A stretch of DNA of 64,000 nt from Rhizobiales bacterium 63-22. Its GTDB lineage: Bacteria > Pseudomonadota > Alphaproteobacteria > Rhizobiales > Rhizobiaceae. The translations under genes were made by a program, and so were the position numbers. Shown here one piece after another: positions 53,362-61,513 of this stretch; the stretch's first letter is position 1, and each line of letters opens with the position of its first letter. The notes below the pieces were generated by a model that did no database searches, was not told where the DNA came from, and worked only from the letters and a program-made list of their open reading frames with translations. The stretch covers positions 370,612 through 434,611 of the forward strand of contig MKVZ01000004.1 of NCBI GenBank assembly GCA_001898995.1. The letters are read 5' to 3'.

Positions 53362-53391
53362 TTGACTTTTGTATCGCATTTTGTGCGATAT
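53362..53391 (+). promoter_or_regulatory. Rightward early promoter
   Basis: TTGACT at 53362-53367 and a -10 around 53386-53391 (CGATAT, 18-bp spacer). The perfect operator 53372-53390 lies between them. The cro-like gene follows. Confidence 0.75.
53372..53390. promoter_or_regulatory. Operator (right, at the rightward promoter)
   Basis: TATCGCA-TTTTG-TGCGATA, perfect arms. Confidence 0.9.
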
Positions 53392-53411
53392 AAGTTCCGA
53401 AGGAGTTGGTC

Positions 53412-53657
53412 ATGAATCTTGCTGAATGGCGCAAACGCGAGGGGTTGTCGTGCGATGAAGTCGCCCGGCGGCTCAACATCACGGCAGCCCGCGGCGGTTC
53501 CAGCGTCTGGAACTGGGAAACCGGGCGCGCCCGCGCCGACGCCGATATCATCGAACGCATCGAACAATTGACCGGCGGCGAGGTGTCCCCTCTGGACATG
53601 CATCGTACGCGGTTGGCGTGGCTGCGGCACAGCAGGGGCGAAGGAGCGGCTGCATGA
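53412..53657 (+). CDS. Cro-like HTH protein
   Basis: Protein of 81 residues from ATG 53412 with AGGAG six bases upstream. N-terminal HTH: NLAEWRKREGLSCDEVARRLNITAARGGSSVWNWETGRAR. Divergent from the CI-like repressor, the Cro position. It probably competes at the same operators to favour the lytic state. Confidence 0.87.
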   Translation: MNLAEWRKREGLSCDEVARRLNITAARGGSSVWNWETGRARADADIIERIEQLTGGEVSPLDMHRTRLAWLRHSRGEGAAA

Positions 53658-54214
53658 CTTCCCTCCGCCGCCGCCTCGACGATGCGCGTTGCGCTTTCCT
53701 TCACGGCCATTCCCGCCGCGATTGGGATCGGGTGCGCGTTCGTCGCCTGCTACTTCTGACGCAGCGCAGCATCGCGCGGCTGGATCGGGATATCGCCGAA
53801 GACGAGACGGGCATTCTTGCGTCCGGATGGTCACCTGTGCTGCGCTCGCTTCGCGGCCACGCGCAGCGCCTGGACAAGGGATTCGAACGCTACTCCTATG
53901 GCTTCCTGCTGAAGCACATCGAACTCCAGCGCGCCAGCCTCCGCAGCCACCGCCTGAAGGGTCTTGCGGACGTTGAGGCGGGCGGGAATCTCTTTCAATC
54001 GGCTTTCCATTATGTCGAATCCCTTCGGGTCCCGCCGCCGGAACCCTATGGCCGTCTCTATGAGGGCCTCGCGGAAAAGCGCGCATCGGATCATTTCTTT
54101 CGCCAGTTCGGTTTCTATCGGCTGGATCGGCATCACGTTTTCTCTCAAGTTTTCCAGAGGGTCCGACTTGCCTTCGACCGGCTAATCCACCGGGCTTCGT
54201 CCGGACCTCCCTAG
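53654..54214 (+). CDS. Possible phage protein, unclear strand
   Basis: Open frame of 186 residues coupled to the cro-like gene by an ATGA overlap. The first 60 residues look real (MTSLRRRLDDARCAFLHGH; RSIARLDRDIAEDE). From 53831 to 54133 the complementary codons form another plausible protein (MPIQPIETELAK... on the minus strand), and base use at third positions does not decide between them. Function unknown. Treat the far end as uncertain. Confidence 0.45.
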   Translation: MTSLRRRLDDARCAFLHGHSRRDWDRVRVRRLLLLTQRSIARLDRDIAEDETGILASGWSPVLRSLRGHAQRLDKGFERYSYGFLLKHIELQRASLRSHRLKGLADVEAGGNLFQSAFHYVESLRVPPPEPYGRLYEGLAEKRASDHFFRQFGFYRLDRHHVFSQVFQRVRLAFDRLIHRASSGPP

Positions 54215-54249
54215 CTATCTGACCCCGGCAATCTGACACGAAAAATCCC

Positions 54250-54292
54250 TTCCCTTAACGGGAAAATACAGCGGCTTTTCCCGCCACGGGAA
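54250..54292. promoter_or_regulatory. Paired inverted repeats upstream of the CII-like gene
   Basis: Two sites with the same form TTCCC-N5-GGGAA: 54250-54264 (N5 TTAAC) and 54278-54292 (N5 GCCAC), centres 28 bp apart. The second extends to TTTCCCG/CGGGAAA. Likely binding sites of a dimeric regulator, possibly the next gene's product. Confidence 0.75.
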
Positions 54293-54317
54293 AGCCTTGC
54301 CTTGCGAGGGCTTCGCC

Positions 54318-54824
54318 ATGAACCAACTGACCGACGCATGGTTTTACCGCATCAAGGCGGCGCAGAATGAACTGATCAAATATTGCGGCGGCATCGAGCG
54401 CGTCGCCACGCTCGTCTCTGTTTCCAAGAGTCAGGTCGGGCGCTGGAACAACCCGCTCGATCCCGACATGATGCTTGTGCATGTCGTCTGCCAGCTTGAG
54501 GCCGAATGCGGCGTGGCCTGCGTGACCTCGGTCATGGCCGCGCTCAACAATCGCCGCGTGGTGGAGCCGGACGATGACAATGTACGCGCCGCGGGCAACC
54601 TGCTCGCGGCACATTCCGAAGTCGTGCGCAGCGTCGGCGAGGTCATGAGCGTCGGGGCGCAGGTTTTCGCTGACGGCAAGGTCACGGGCGCGGAAGCGGT
54701 CAAGCTCGACAAGTCTGTGGCCGACGCCGCACGCAATATCGACGGCCTGCGCCGGGAACTGTCCGGCCACATCGCCAAGGCCCGGCGCGGCGACACCGCG
54801 CTGCATGTGGTCGGGGACGAATGA
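54318..54824 (+). CDS. CII-like phage regulatory protein
   Basis: Protein of 168 residues, ATG 54318 with GAGGG upstream. The N-terminal part (DAWFYRIKAAQNELIKYCGGIERVATLVSVSKSQVGRWNNPLD) is a helix-turn-helix region of the type seen in phage CII-family regulators. The helical second half (about 85-160) could mediate oligomerisation. Placement after cro and before replication genes agrees. It may bind the TTCCC-N5-GGGAA pair upstream. Confidence 0.75.
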   Translation: MNQLTDAWFYRIKAAQNELIKYCGGIERVATLVSVSKSQVGRWNNPLDPDMMLVHVVCQLEAECGVACVTSVMAALNNRRVVEPDDDNVRAAGNLLAAHSEVVRSVGEVMSVGAQVFADGKVTGAEAVKLDKSVADAARNIDGLRRELSGHIAKARRGDTALHVVGDE

Positions 54825-54949
54825 TGCAGCGCCCCAAAGACCCGCAAATGGCAAGCCTGATCCTGCTCATCGCCGCGCTCTGTGTCGGCTGCACGCTCGG
54901 CGGCGCATGGATTGCGATGTTCCTCGCCCTGATGGGGGCTGGCCGATGA
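54821..54949 (+). CDS. 42-residue membrane peptide
   Basis: Starts ATG 54821 overlapping the CII-like stop by 4 bp and ends in a TGA that overlaps the methyltransferase start. MASLILLIAALCVGCTLGG and the following AWIAMFLALMG form one or two hydrophobic helices. Not recognised. Coupling at both ends supports translation. Confidence 0.7.
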   Translation: MMQRPKDPQMASLILLIAALCVGCTLGGAWIAMFLALMGAGR

Positions 54950-56172
54950 CGATTTCCGTTCTCGCCGGGCGCATTCAGATCGTGGTCGAGGACTGCATGG
55001 CCGCGCTGGCGCGGATGCCCGCCGACAGCGTCGATTGCATCGTCACGTCGCCGCCCTATTGGGGCCTGCGCGATTACGGCGTTGAAGGACAGATCGGCAT
55101 GGAGCCGACGCTCGCCGAGCATCTGTCCGTCATGGTTGAGGTGTTCGAGCAATTACGGCGCGTGCTGAAACCCACCGGCACCTGCTGGCTGAATTATGGC
55201 GACTGCTACGCGGCGGCCCCGAACGGGCGATCCGCAGCGGAGTGCAAGGCCGCCGGTACGGATGACCGCACTTTCCGCGACAAGCCCTTTTCCACCATCG
55301 GTGGAAGCATCAAGCCCAAGGATCTGTTGATGCTCCCGCACCGGCTGGCGATCGCCTTGCAGGATGCCGGGTGGTGGGTGCGGTCGGAGATCATCTGGGG
55401 CAAGCCCAACCCGATGCCGGATTCGTCGGGCGCATACCGGCCTTCCAGCGCGCATGAGAAAATCTTCATGCTGACCAAGAGCGACGATGCCGACGTATGG
55501 CGCGCCCGCGATACCGGCGAAATCAGTTTCGCGCCAGACCTGTCGGAGCGTTGCCGGCTGATCACCGATCCGGCGCGGGAGGGTGCCCGCTGGCTGCGCA
55601 TGGGCGCGTTCTACGATGCCGAGGCCGTCCGGCAGGGCTTGGCGGAAACGTCTATCGAGCGGCTTCAGATGCCAGATGGTTGGGACACCGGCGCCGGCGG
55701 TCACGGAAGCCACCATAGGGAAGGCCGGGAAAAGGCAAAAACACTCGATAAACAGCGCGGCCATGGGCGGCGGCACGACGGTTTCAACGACCGTTGGGAC
55801 CAGATGTCGAAGGACGAGCAGTCCGCCTGCGGACGCTATCTGCGCAATTACGAACCCGCGCCGCTGACCGTCTGGCCGATGGCCACCAAGCCGTTTTCAG
55901 AGGCGCATTTCGCTACTTTCCCGCCCGAACTGGCGGAGCGCTGCATTCTGGCCGGTTGCCCCAAGGGCGGCATCGTCCTCGATCCATTCGGCGGGGCGGG
56001 CACGGTCGGCCTTGTCGCCGCACGGCATGGCCGGCAGGCCATACTGATCGAACTGAACCCGGAATATGCCGGGATCGCCAAACGCCGCATAGAAAAAGAA
56101 TGGCGCGTGCAAGACGCGCCATCCATATCGGTCGGTCCCGGCCCGCTGTTCGGCAGCGAGGCGGCGGAATGA
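54946..56172 (+). CDS. Phage DNA methyltransferase (N4/N6 type)
   Basis: Methylase of 408 residues with catalytic motif TSPPYWGLRDYG near residue 31 (motif IV, SPPY) before the AdoMet motif DPFGGAGTVGLVAA near 346 (motif I), the beta-class order. Between them lies a target-recognition part. SPPY suggests cytosine-N4 or adenine-N6 action; which one is uncertain. Phages use it against host restriction. No cognate nuclease adjoins. Confidence 0.9.
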   Translation: MTISVLAGRIQIVVEDCMAALARMPADSVDCIVTSPPYWGLRDYGVEGQIGMEPTLAEHLSVMVEVFEQLRRVLKPTGTCWLNYGDCYAAAPNGRSAAECKAAGTDDRTFRDKPFSTIGGSIKPKDLLMLPHRLAIALQDAGWWVRSEIIWGKPNPMPDSSGAYRPSSAHEKIFMLTKSDDADVWRARDTGEISFAPDLSERCRLITDPAREGARWLRMGAFYDAEAVRQGLAETSIERLQMPDGWDTGAGGHGSHHREGREKAKTLDKQRGHGRRHDGFNDRWDQMSKDEQSACGRYLRNYEPAPLTVWPMATKPFSEAHFATFPPELAERCILAGCPKGGIVLDPFGGAGTVGLVAARHGRQAILIELNPEYAGIAKRRIEKEWRVQDAPSISVGPGPLFGSEAAE

Positions 56173-56180
56173 TGCCCGTT

Positions 56181-56609
56181 CTACTCCGCAGCCTCCAGTC
56201 CGATCACCAGCCGCTGTCCCATGGCCGCGAGCGCAGCCGCCATAAGCGGAAGCTTTGTCGATTTGCCGGGGTCGAGCATTCGGCGCGCTTCCTTTTCATC
56301 CTTGCCGATCCGGCGCGCCAGCTCCATTCGTGTGATGCCGGACGCGCGGAACGTCTCGATCAGCGCGATCTTCATGGCTACATCGGCGTCGGGCGTTATC
56401 ATCTCGCCGGAAGCCTTGGCTTCCGGCAATTCTCGCCCCATCTCCAGATAGGTGAGCAGCCCCACGCCAAGCGCGTCGGCGGCTTGCTCGCGCGCGTCCG
56501 CCATATCGTCGCCTTCCGTAATCGCCTCCGGCACGTCCGGGAAGGTGACCACGAAGCCGCCCTCCCTCTCGGTCGGCTCGAAAGCCGCCGCGTAAGCATA
56601 TGTTTTCAT
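56181..56609 (-). CDS. hicB: HicB-type antitoxin
   Basis: Antitoxin of 142 residues from ATG 56609. The N-terminal half is the RNase-H-like HicB domain (FVVTFPDVPEAITEGDDMADA, then EQAADALG). The C-terminal half has a helix-turn-helix (SGITRMELARRIGKDEKEARRML) that can bind the operators upstream of hicA. It neutralises HicA. Opposite strand to the surrounding replication genes, so a separate moron unit. Confidence 0.92.
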   Translation of the reverse strand: MKTYAYAAAFEPTEREGGFVVTFPDVPEAITEGDDMADAREQAADALGVGLLTYLEMGRELPEAKASGEMITPDADVAMKIALIETFRASGITRMELARRIGKDEKEARRMLDPGKSTKLPLMAAALAAMGQRLVIGLEAAE

Positions 56610-56647
56610 TCTTCTGGCCCTTCGATCCTTTGTGTGATGGGCGGGCC

Positions 56648-56845
56648 TCATACGAGGCCCAACCCTTTCCTGATTTTCGCTGCCGTTTTGGGGTCTATTT
56701 CCCGGCTCGGCAGGGTGGTGAAACGGTCGCCGCACCAGACAGTGGCATGCCCCCCTTTCCCTTTGGTCTTGCTGACCCTGAATGCCAGCCCCTTCGCTTT
56801 CGCTTCGTCCCTTAGTTCCGCAATGAAGCGGTCCCGTTTGTCCAT
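56648..56845 (-). CDS. hicA: HicA-type mRNA interferase toxin
   Basis: Toxin of 65 residues from ATG 56845 with CGGAG upstream. A dsRBD-like fold with catalytic His in KGKGGHATVWCGD. The rest reads TTLPSREIDPKTAAKIRKGLGL, typical HicA. Cleaves mRNA. Gene order hicA-hicB is standard; 38-bp gap. Confidence 0.93.
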   Translation of the reverse strand: MDKRDRFIAELRDEAKAKGLAFRVSKTKGKGGHATVWCGDRFTTLPSREIDPKTAAKIRKGLGLV

Positions 56846-56873
56846 TGGCATCTCCGTTTCTATGCAAGCAATA

Positions 56874-56891
56874 TCGGACAAAATTGTCCGA
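56874..56891. promoter_or_regulatory. hicA-proximal palindrome
   Basis: TCGGACAA-AA-TTGTCCGA, perfect 8-bp arms, 29 bp before hicA. Probable HicB-HicA autoregulatory operator. Confidence 0.82.
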
Positions 56892-56903
56892 ATGTCAAGC
56901 GCG

Positions 56904-56923
56904 TTCGGACAATTTTGTCCGAA
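56904..56923. promoter_or_regulatory. Second hic palindrome
   Basis: TTCGGACAA-TT-TTGTCCGAA, perfect 9-bp arms; centre 31 bp from the first. It may also affect the rightward gene at 56948. Confidence 0.82.
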
Positions 56924-56947
56924 TTTTTTCCACGTAAGGGCCGGGCG

Positions 56948-57196
56948 ATGACCGCTTCCCCTGCCCCCGATTTCACGATTTTCGGCATGTATGTGGATCG
57001 CAAGCGCATCCTCGACCGCATGACGCCCGGCGCGGTGGCGGGCATGTGCCGCATCCCCGCCGACGACGTGAACCGCGTTATTTCCGGTCGCCCCATAGGC
57101 GAGGAATCGTTCCACGCGCTTTGCGGCTGGCTGGGGCGCGAGCCTTCCTTTTTCGCCGTTTCCACCATAGTCGCCAACAGAAGGGCCTTGCCATGA
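56948..57196 (+). CDS. Small phage protein
   Basis: Protein of 82 residues from ATG 56948 (MTASPAPDFTIFGMYVDRKRILDRM). Helical second half (ADDVNRVISGRPIGEESFHALCGWLG) could be a DNA-binding motif. Not recognised. Overlaps the next gene by 4 bp. Confidence 0.7.
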   Translation: MTASPAPDFTIFGMYVDRKRILDRMTPGAVAGMCRIPADDVNRVISGRPIGEESFHALCGWLGREPSFFAVSTIVANRRALP

Positions 57197-57426
57197 CCGC
57201 ATTCGGCCATCCGGGCAGCATTACGCCCAAAAGCTTTATCCCCGATATGCCCCTCCCCATGGTGCTGGAAGGGCTGGCGCTCCTGCGCGAGATGGGCTGC
57301 ACGGCCCGCGAACTTGTCGAGGCCAGCGGCATGACGCTGCGCGGGATTGAGGAGCTTTCCATCAGACCCGTCAGGCCCTATGCGCCGAAGGATGTGGCCT
57401 TCCATAATTACGGGTGGCCAGAATGA
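57193..57426 (+). CDS. Small phage protein
   Basis: Protein of 77 residues, start ATG 57193. Helical, with EGLALLREMGCTARELVEASGMTLRGIEEL resembling a helix-turn-helix. Ends in RPYAPKDVAFHNYGWPE. ATGA overlaps at both ends, so it is in the rightward operon. Confidence 0.7.
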   Translation: MTAFGHPGSITPKSFIPDMPLPMVLEGLALLREMGCTARELVEASGMTLRGIEELSIRPVRPYAPKDVAFHNYGWPE

Positions 57427-57996
57427 GCGCGCACCTGATCGTAGATTCCTTTGCCGGCGGAGGCGGTGCTTCGACCGGCATCGAGATGGCGCTTGGCCGG
57501 TCGCCCGATATCGCCATCAACCACAACCCGGCAGCGCTGGCCCTGCATGAGGCCAACCATCCCCAGACGCTGCATATTTCCGAAAACGTCTACCGGATCG
57601 ACCCGCTCGACTATCTGCGCGGGGCGCATGTCGGGCTGGCGTGGTTTTCGCCGGACTGCAAGCATTTCTCGAAGGCCAAGGGCGGTAAGCCCACGAAGGA
57701 CCGGCACGGCCATGTCGAGGCTACGCTCGACGTGCCGCCGTTCACACCTGCGCATGCTGACCGGGCGCGACAGGTCGCAGCCTTCCTGCGGTCCTATGGA
57801 TTCTGGGATGACCGCGAGTTCGTGACGATCTCGGCTGGCGTGGTCACCTATGTGATCGTCGATATCGGCATGCGCATGCTCGTACCGCGCGAACTCTACC
57901 GCGCGCAGGGATTACAGCGTGTGCCCGCCTGTCGCCGCCGCGCTCGTTGCCGCCAATTGTGGTCACCTCGCGGTGCAAAGGGAGGCTGCGGAATGA
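57423..57996 (+). pseudogene. Decayed DNA cytosine (C5) methyltransferase
   Basis: Remnant of a phage C5-methyltransferase. Present: motif I (VDSFAGGGGASTGIE), the stretch with AWFSPDCKHFSKAKGGKP (motif IV Cys) and a late segment FVTISAGVVTYVIVDIGMRMLVPRELYRAQG. Missing: the middle (after about residue 95) and the segment between RAQG and motif X. The true C-terminus survives in another frame (SVCPPVAAALVAANCGHLA... ending TGA 57994-57996). Because of the frame change the open frame now reads into the following gene. Probably inactive. Confidence 0.85.
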
Positions 57997-58253
57997 TAAA
58001 ATACGCCACGGTCGCGTTGAAGTCCGCCGATTTTCGCAATGATCTGACCCGGATCATGCCGGGCTATAGTTCCTATGAGGTCAAGTCGGCCGGCTTCGGT
58101 CGGCACGCTCCATGGATGGGCCATTACCGGGATGGCACGCTCGCCCGCGCGATCCGCGGGCTGCAAGACCATTATGAGACAACATCCAGAAAATATCTGA
58201 TCCTTGCACAAGCGATGGAGCGCGGTCGTAAAGACAAAGGGGGGGCAGCATGA
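57993..58253 (+). CDS. Small phage protein
   Basis: Protein of 86 residues from ATG 57993, GGAGG seven bases upstream. Reads MIKYATVALKSADFRNDL and ends in a Lys/Gly tail. Not recognised. The methyltransferase frame now runs into it, so it may also be made as the tail of a longer product; its own start site looks good. Confidence 0.7.
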   Translation: MIKYATVALKSADFRNDLTRIMPGYSSYEVKSAGFGRHAPWMGHYRDGTLARAIRGLQDHYETTSRKYLILAQAMERGRKDKGGAA

Positions 58254-59464
58254 ACGCCGTCCTCAAACTCTTTGTCGAAGATGCCCGTGCCGTATCGATC
58301 GCCGAAGGGGCGAAGCGCCTCGGCCTGAAATTCCGCGCCAAGGGCAGCGAGCACCCGCAACCCTGCCCAGCCTGCGGCGGAAAGGACGGTTTCGCCTTCA
58401 ACACCACAAAGAACAAGTGGAACTGCCGCCACGCCGGCGAAGGCGGGAACGACGCCATCGGCATGGCCGCCCATATCCACGGGCTGAACGTGCGTACCCG
58501 CGAGGGGCTGATGGAGGCCTGCTCGATCCTCACCGGCCAGCCGATCCCCGATGGCGGCGAGCGCGAAACCGACGAGGAACGCACCGAGCGCCTCGCCCGA
58601 TTGGAACAGCGCCGCCGCGACAATGAGGCCGATCAGGCCGAAAGGGAAGCAAAGCAGGCCGATTTCCGCGAACGGGAGCGCAACAAGGCGCGCGGGATCT
58701 ATGACCGCGCGGACGATTTGAGCACCAACGCCTTGGTGCAGGGGCGCTTTTATCTGATGCGGCGCGGGGCCAATGCCCCAGACTCGCACTGGCTGCGCGT
58801 GGCGCCTTCCGTGCCCTACTGGCATGGCGATGAGGTCATCTATGAAGGTCCGGCCATGGTCGCGCCGTTCATCGGGCCGGATATGGGCGTGATCGGCTGC
58901 CATATCACATGGATCGACCTCGACCATGCGCCGAAGTTCCGCCCGTCGATTGCCGATCCGGCCACGGGCGAGGTTCTGCCTTCCAAAAAAATGCGGGGCA
59001 GCAAGAAGGGCGGCCTTATCCCGATCTGCGGCGCGCCTGCTGCGCTGCGGTGGGTCGGCGGCGAGGGGATCGAAAATACCGCCGCCGTGGGCCGGGCGGA
59101 AGGCTGGCGCGATGACACGTTCTATTTCGCGGCCGGCGATATAGGCAACCTGACCGGCCCGGCCGATCCCGCGTCCCGCTTCGCGCATCCGACTGCCACC
59201 AAGGCGGACAAGAACGGCCGCGTGCGGTCCGTGATGGTGCCCGGCCCCGTGCCGCTGGCCGATCGGGCGCCCGACGATGCGTTCTGGATTCCCGACCATG
59301 TGCGCGACGTGGTGCTGCTCGGCGACGGCGATTCGGAGCGCATCGCCACCGCCGCGGCCATGGCGCGCGGCCGCGCGCGAATCCTGCGGCCCGATCGACG
59401 GGTCGCGATTGCCTGGCCTCCGGTCGGGCTGGACTTTTCCGATATGATGGCAGGGGCCGCATGA
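58250..59464 (+). CDS. Phage primase with CHC2-type zinc finger
   Basis: Protein of 404 residues. Zinc finger in QPCPACGGKDGFAF...WNCRHAGEGG (near 40-70). Middle Arg/Glu-rich linker (105-155). The C-terminal part with VVLLGDGD near 365 resembles a Toprim-like core. Makes RNA primers for the phage origin. The end overlaps the helicase start by 4 bp. Confidence 0.88.
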   Translation: MNAVLKLFVEDARAVSIAEGAKRLGLKFRAKGSEHPQPCPACGGKDGFAFNTTKNKWNCRHAGEGGNDAIGMAAHIHGLNVRTREGLMEACSILTGQPIPDGGERETDEERTERLARLEQRRRDNEADQAEREAKQADFRERERNKARGIYDRADDLSTNALVQGRFYLMRRGANAPDSHWLRVAPSVPYWHGDEVIYEGPAMVAPFIGPDMGVIGCHITWIDLDHAPKFRPSIADPATGEVLPSKKMRGSKKGGLIPICGAPAALRWVGGEGIENTAAVGRAEGWRDDTFYFAAGDIGNLTGPADPASRFAHPTATKADKNGRVRSVMVPGPVPLADRAPDDAFWIPDHVRDVVLLGDGDSERIATAAAMARGRARILRPDRRVAIAWPPVGLDFSDMMAGAA

Positions 59465-61266
59465 CAAAAAATACCAAGGATGTGCCCGCTGCGGTGCGTG
59501 CGATTCTCGACGAAGCAACGCGGCAGGCCGATGCGGCGGCGCTCGATCCCCGCAACCCCACTTCCGATGGGGCGGCAGACGAGCAGACCGAATCCGATGG
59601 CGAGCCGTCCGCCACCATGCGCGGCACCCGCACGGTGGACCCCGCCGTGGTGCAGGCCTGCGCCGCGCTCGACCATTCCGACACCGACAATGCCGAGCGC
59701 CTGCAACGCCATTTCGGCGATGACATGCTGGTGCTCGCCCAGAGCAAGGCACGCAAGGCTACTTATGCCATCTGGGACGGCACGCATTGGGATATCGATA
59801 CGGGCGATCCCCGCTCGCTCGCCATTGCGCAGCAGCTTGGCGGGCGCATCGCCATGGAAACCGAATTTCTCGATTTCACGCCGGCGGAAGCCGACGCCAT
59901 GAAGGCGGGAAAGGAGGCGCTGAAAAAGCCGGAAGACGAGCGCACCAAGATCGAAAAGAGGCTGGCCGATGCCGCGGCGAGCGCGAAGGAAAACCTCGCC
60001 AAGCGCCGCAAACGGCGGATGGACCATGCGGTGACTTCGAAAAACCGGGCGCGGCTGGAAGCCATGCTGACCTGTCTCGCCCCGCATGTCATGCGCAAGC
60101 CGGACGATTTCAACGCCGATCCCCTGAAGGTGGCACTGCTCGACCACACGCTTGTTTTCTCGCGGGGAACGAAGCGGGAGCGTAACCCCGCTTTCGACGA
60201 TCCCGACGACAGCCGCGAGGATATTCCGGAATTCATCGAGCGGCGGACGGCGAGCGTCGAAGCGGTCAAGGGCCATCGTCGCGCCGACCTGATCACCCAG
60301 ATCGTGCCCGTGGCCTATGACAAGAAGGCCAAGTGCCCGAAATGGATCGCCTTCCTCGAACGCATGCAGCCGAACGCGGACGATCGCCGCCTCGTGCAGG
60401 TGGCCTCCGGGCTGGGGCTGGTCGGTATCACGGTGCAGAAGTTGTTCTTCCATTACGGTTTCGGCGCCAACGGCAAATCCGTCTATATGGAAACGCTCTG
60501 CCGCCTGCTCGGCGACGTGGCCGTCACCCTGCCCTCGGAGTCCTTCATCGGCGAGGGCAATTCAGGCGGCGCGGCATCGCCCGACATGGCGCGGCTCTAT
60601 GGCCGCCGCTTCCTGCGCGTGAAGGAACTGCCGGAAGGCGAGGACCTGCGCGAAAATCTGGTCAAGGATCTGACAGGCGGCGAGGAATTTACCGTCCGCG
60701 ACCTGTTTCAGGGCTATTTCGACTTCAAGCCGATATTCACCGGCCACATGTCCGGCAACGGCTATCCGCGCATTACAGGCACGGATAACGGCATCTGGCG
60801 GCGCATGGTCGTGGTGCACTGGCCGGTGACGCTGAAGAAGGAAGAACAGCGCGAGTTCGAGGAAGTCGTGTCGGAATTCAGGCCCGAATATCCCGGCATC
60901 CTCAACTGGCTGATAGAGGGCGTGCTGATCTTCCTGCGCGAAGGTCTGGTGATTCCGGCCTCGGTCGAGGCCAAGACACAGGAATATCGCGACGAAATGG
61001 ACCCCACGTCCGCCTTCTGCGCCCGCTGTGTGATGGTAGACGAACGCGGCGAGGTGACCGCCAAGGATTTCTATCAGGCCTATTCTGATTTCACCGTCGA
61101 TCAGGGCGGCAAGCCCATTTCGCTGACCCGCTTCGGGCTGATCATGAAAAAGAAGTACCGCCGCGAGGATGGCCGCATCGTCAAGTATCACGGCCTGCGC
61201 CTCGCCGATGTTCCGAAGCCTGCCGAACGGCCCGGATCGGACGATTACGAGGGGCATTTGCGATGA
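59461..61266 (+). CDS. P4/D5-type phage helicase/primase C-terminal protein
   Basis: Protein of 601 residues. Superfamily-3 helicase domain near 320-500: Walker A FGANGKS near 335, Walker B-like and sensor segments after GRRFLRVKELPEGEDLRE. N-terminal D5_N-like region. Works with the preceding primase at the origin. Followed by the iteron region. Confidence 0.92.
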   Translation: MTKNTKDVPAAVRAILDEATRQADAAALDPRNPTSDGAADEQTESDGEPSATMRGTRTVDPAVVQACAALDHSDTDNAERLQRHFGDDMLVLAQSKARKATYAIWDGTHWDIDTGDPRSLAIAQQLGGRIAMETEFLDFTPAEADAMKAGKEALKKPEDERTKIEKRLADAAASAKENLAKRRKRRMDHAVTSKNRARLEAMLTCLAPHVMRKPDDFNADPLKVALLDHTLVFSRGTKRERNPAFDDPDDSREDIPEFIERRTASVEAVKGHRRADLITQIVPVAYDKKAKCPKWIAFLERMQPNADDRRLVQVASGLGLVGITVQKLFFHYGFGANGKSVYMETLCRLLGDVAVTLPSESFIGEGNSGGAASPDMARLYGRRFLRVKELPEGEDLRENLVKDLTGGEEFTVRDLFQGYFDFKPIFTGHMSGNGYPRITGTDNGIWRRMVVVHWPVTLKKEEQREFEEVVSEFRPEYPGILNWLIEGVLIFLREGLVIPASVEAKTQEYRDEMDPTSAFCARCVMVDERGEVTAKDFYQAYSDFTVDQGGKPISLTRFGLIMKKKYRREDGRIVKYHGLRLADVPKPAERPGSDDYEGHLR

Positions 61267-61353
61267 TGCGCGCTCCCATCCCCGCAACCCCTCCATTGCT
61301 GGCCGTTTTGAGCCTGAAAAAGGTTAACTATTTGATATTTCTGCGTTTCTCTA

Positions 61354-61437
61354 TTGCGACAGTTGCGATAGTTGGCGACAGTTTGCGATAGTTCAAACAG
61401 CGGAAATAATGAAATGAAATCAAGTGGTTGCGATAGT
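61354..61437 (+). repeat. Left iteron block
   Basis: Five decamers of the TTGCGAYAGT type, some overlapping by one base. The heptamer TGCGATA inside is the same as the half-site of the phage operators. Confidence 0.85.
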
Positions 61438-61513
61438 TTGCACCAGTTTTTGGCACATATATATATGCAAAAAGGGGGGTCAGGGGGAAATGCTCTTATT
61501 TATGCGAACGAAA

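Noticed and set aside
53831..54133. Minus-strand ORF of 100 residues (MPIQPIETELAK...)
   Set aside because: Could be real, but the start lacks a good ribosome site and the complementary plus frame is coupled to cro; listed as a finding rather than a feature.
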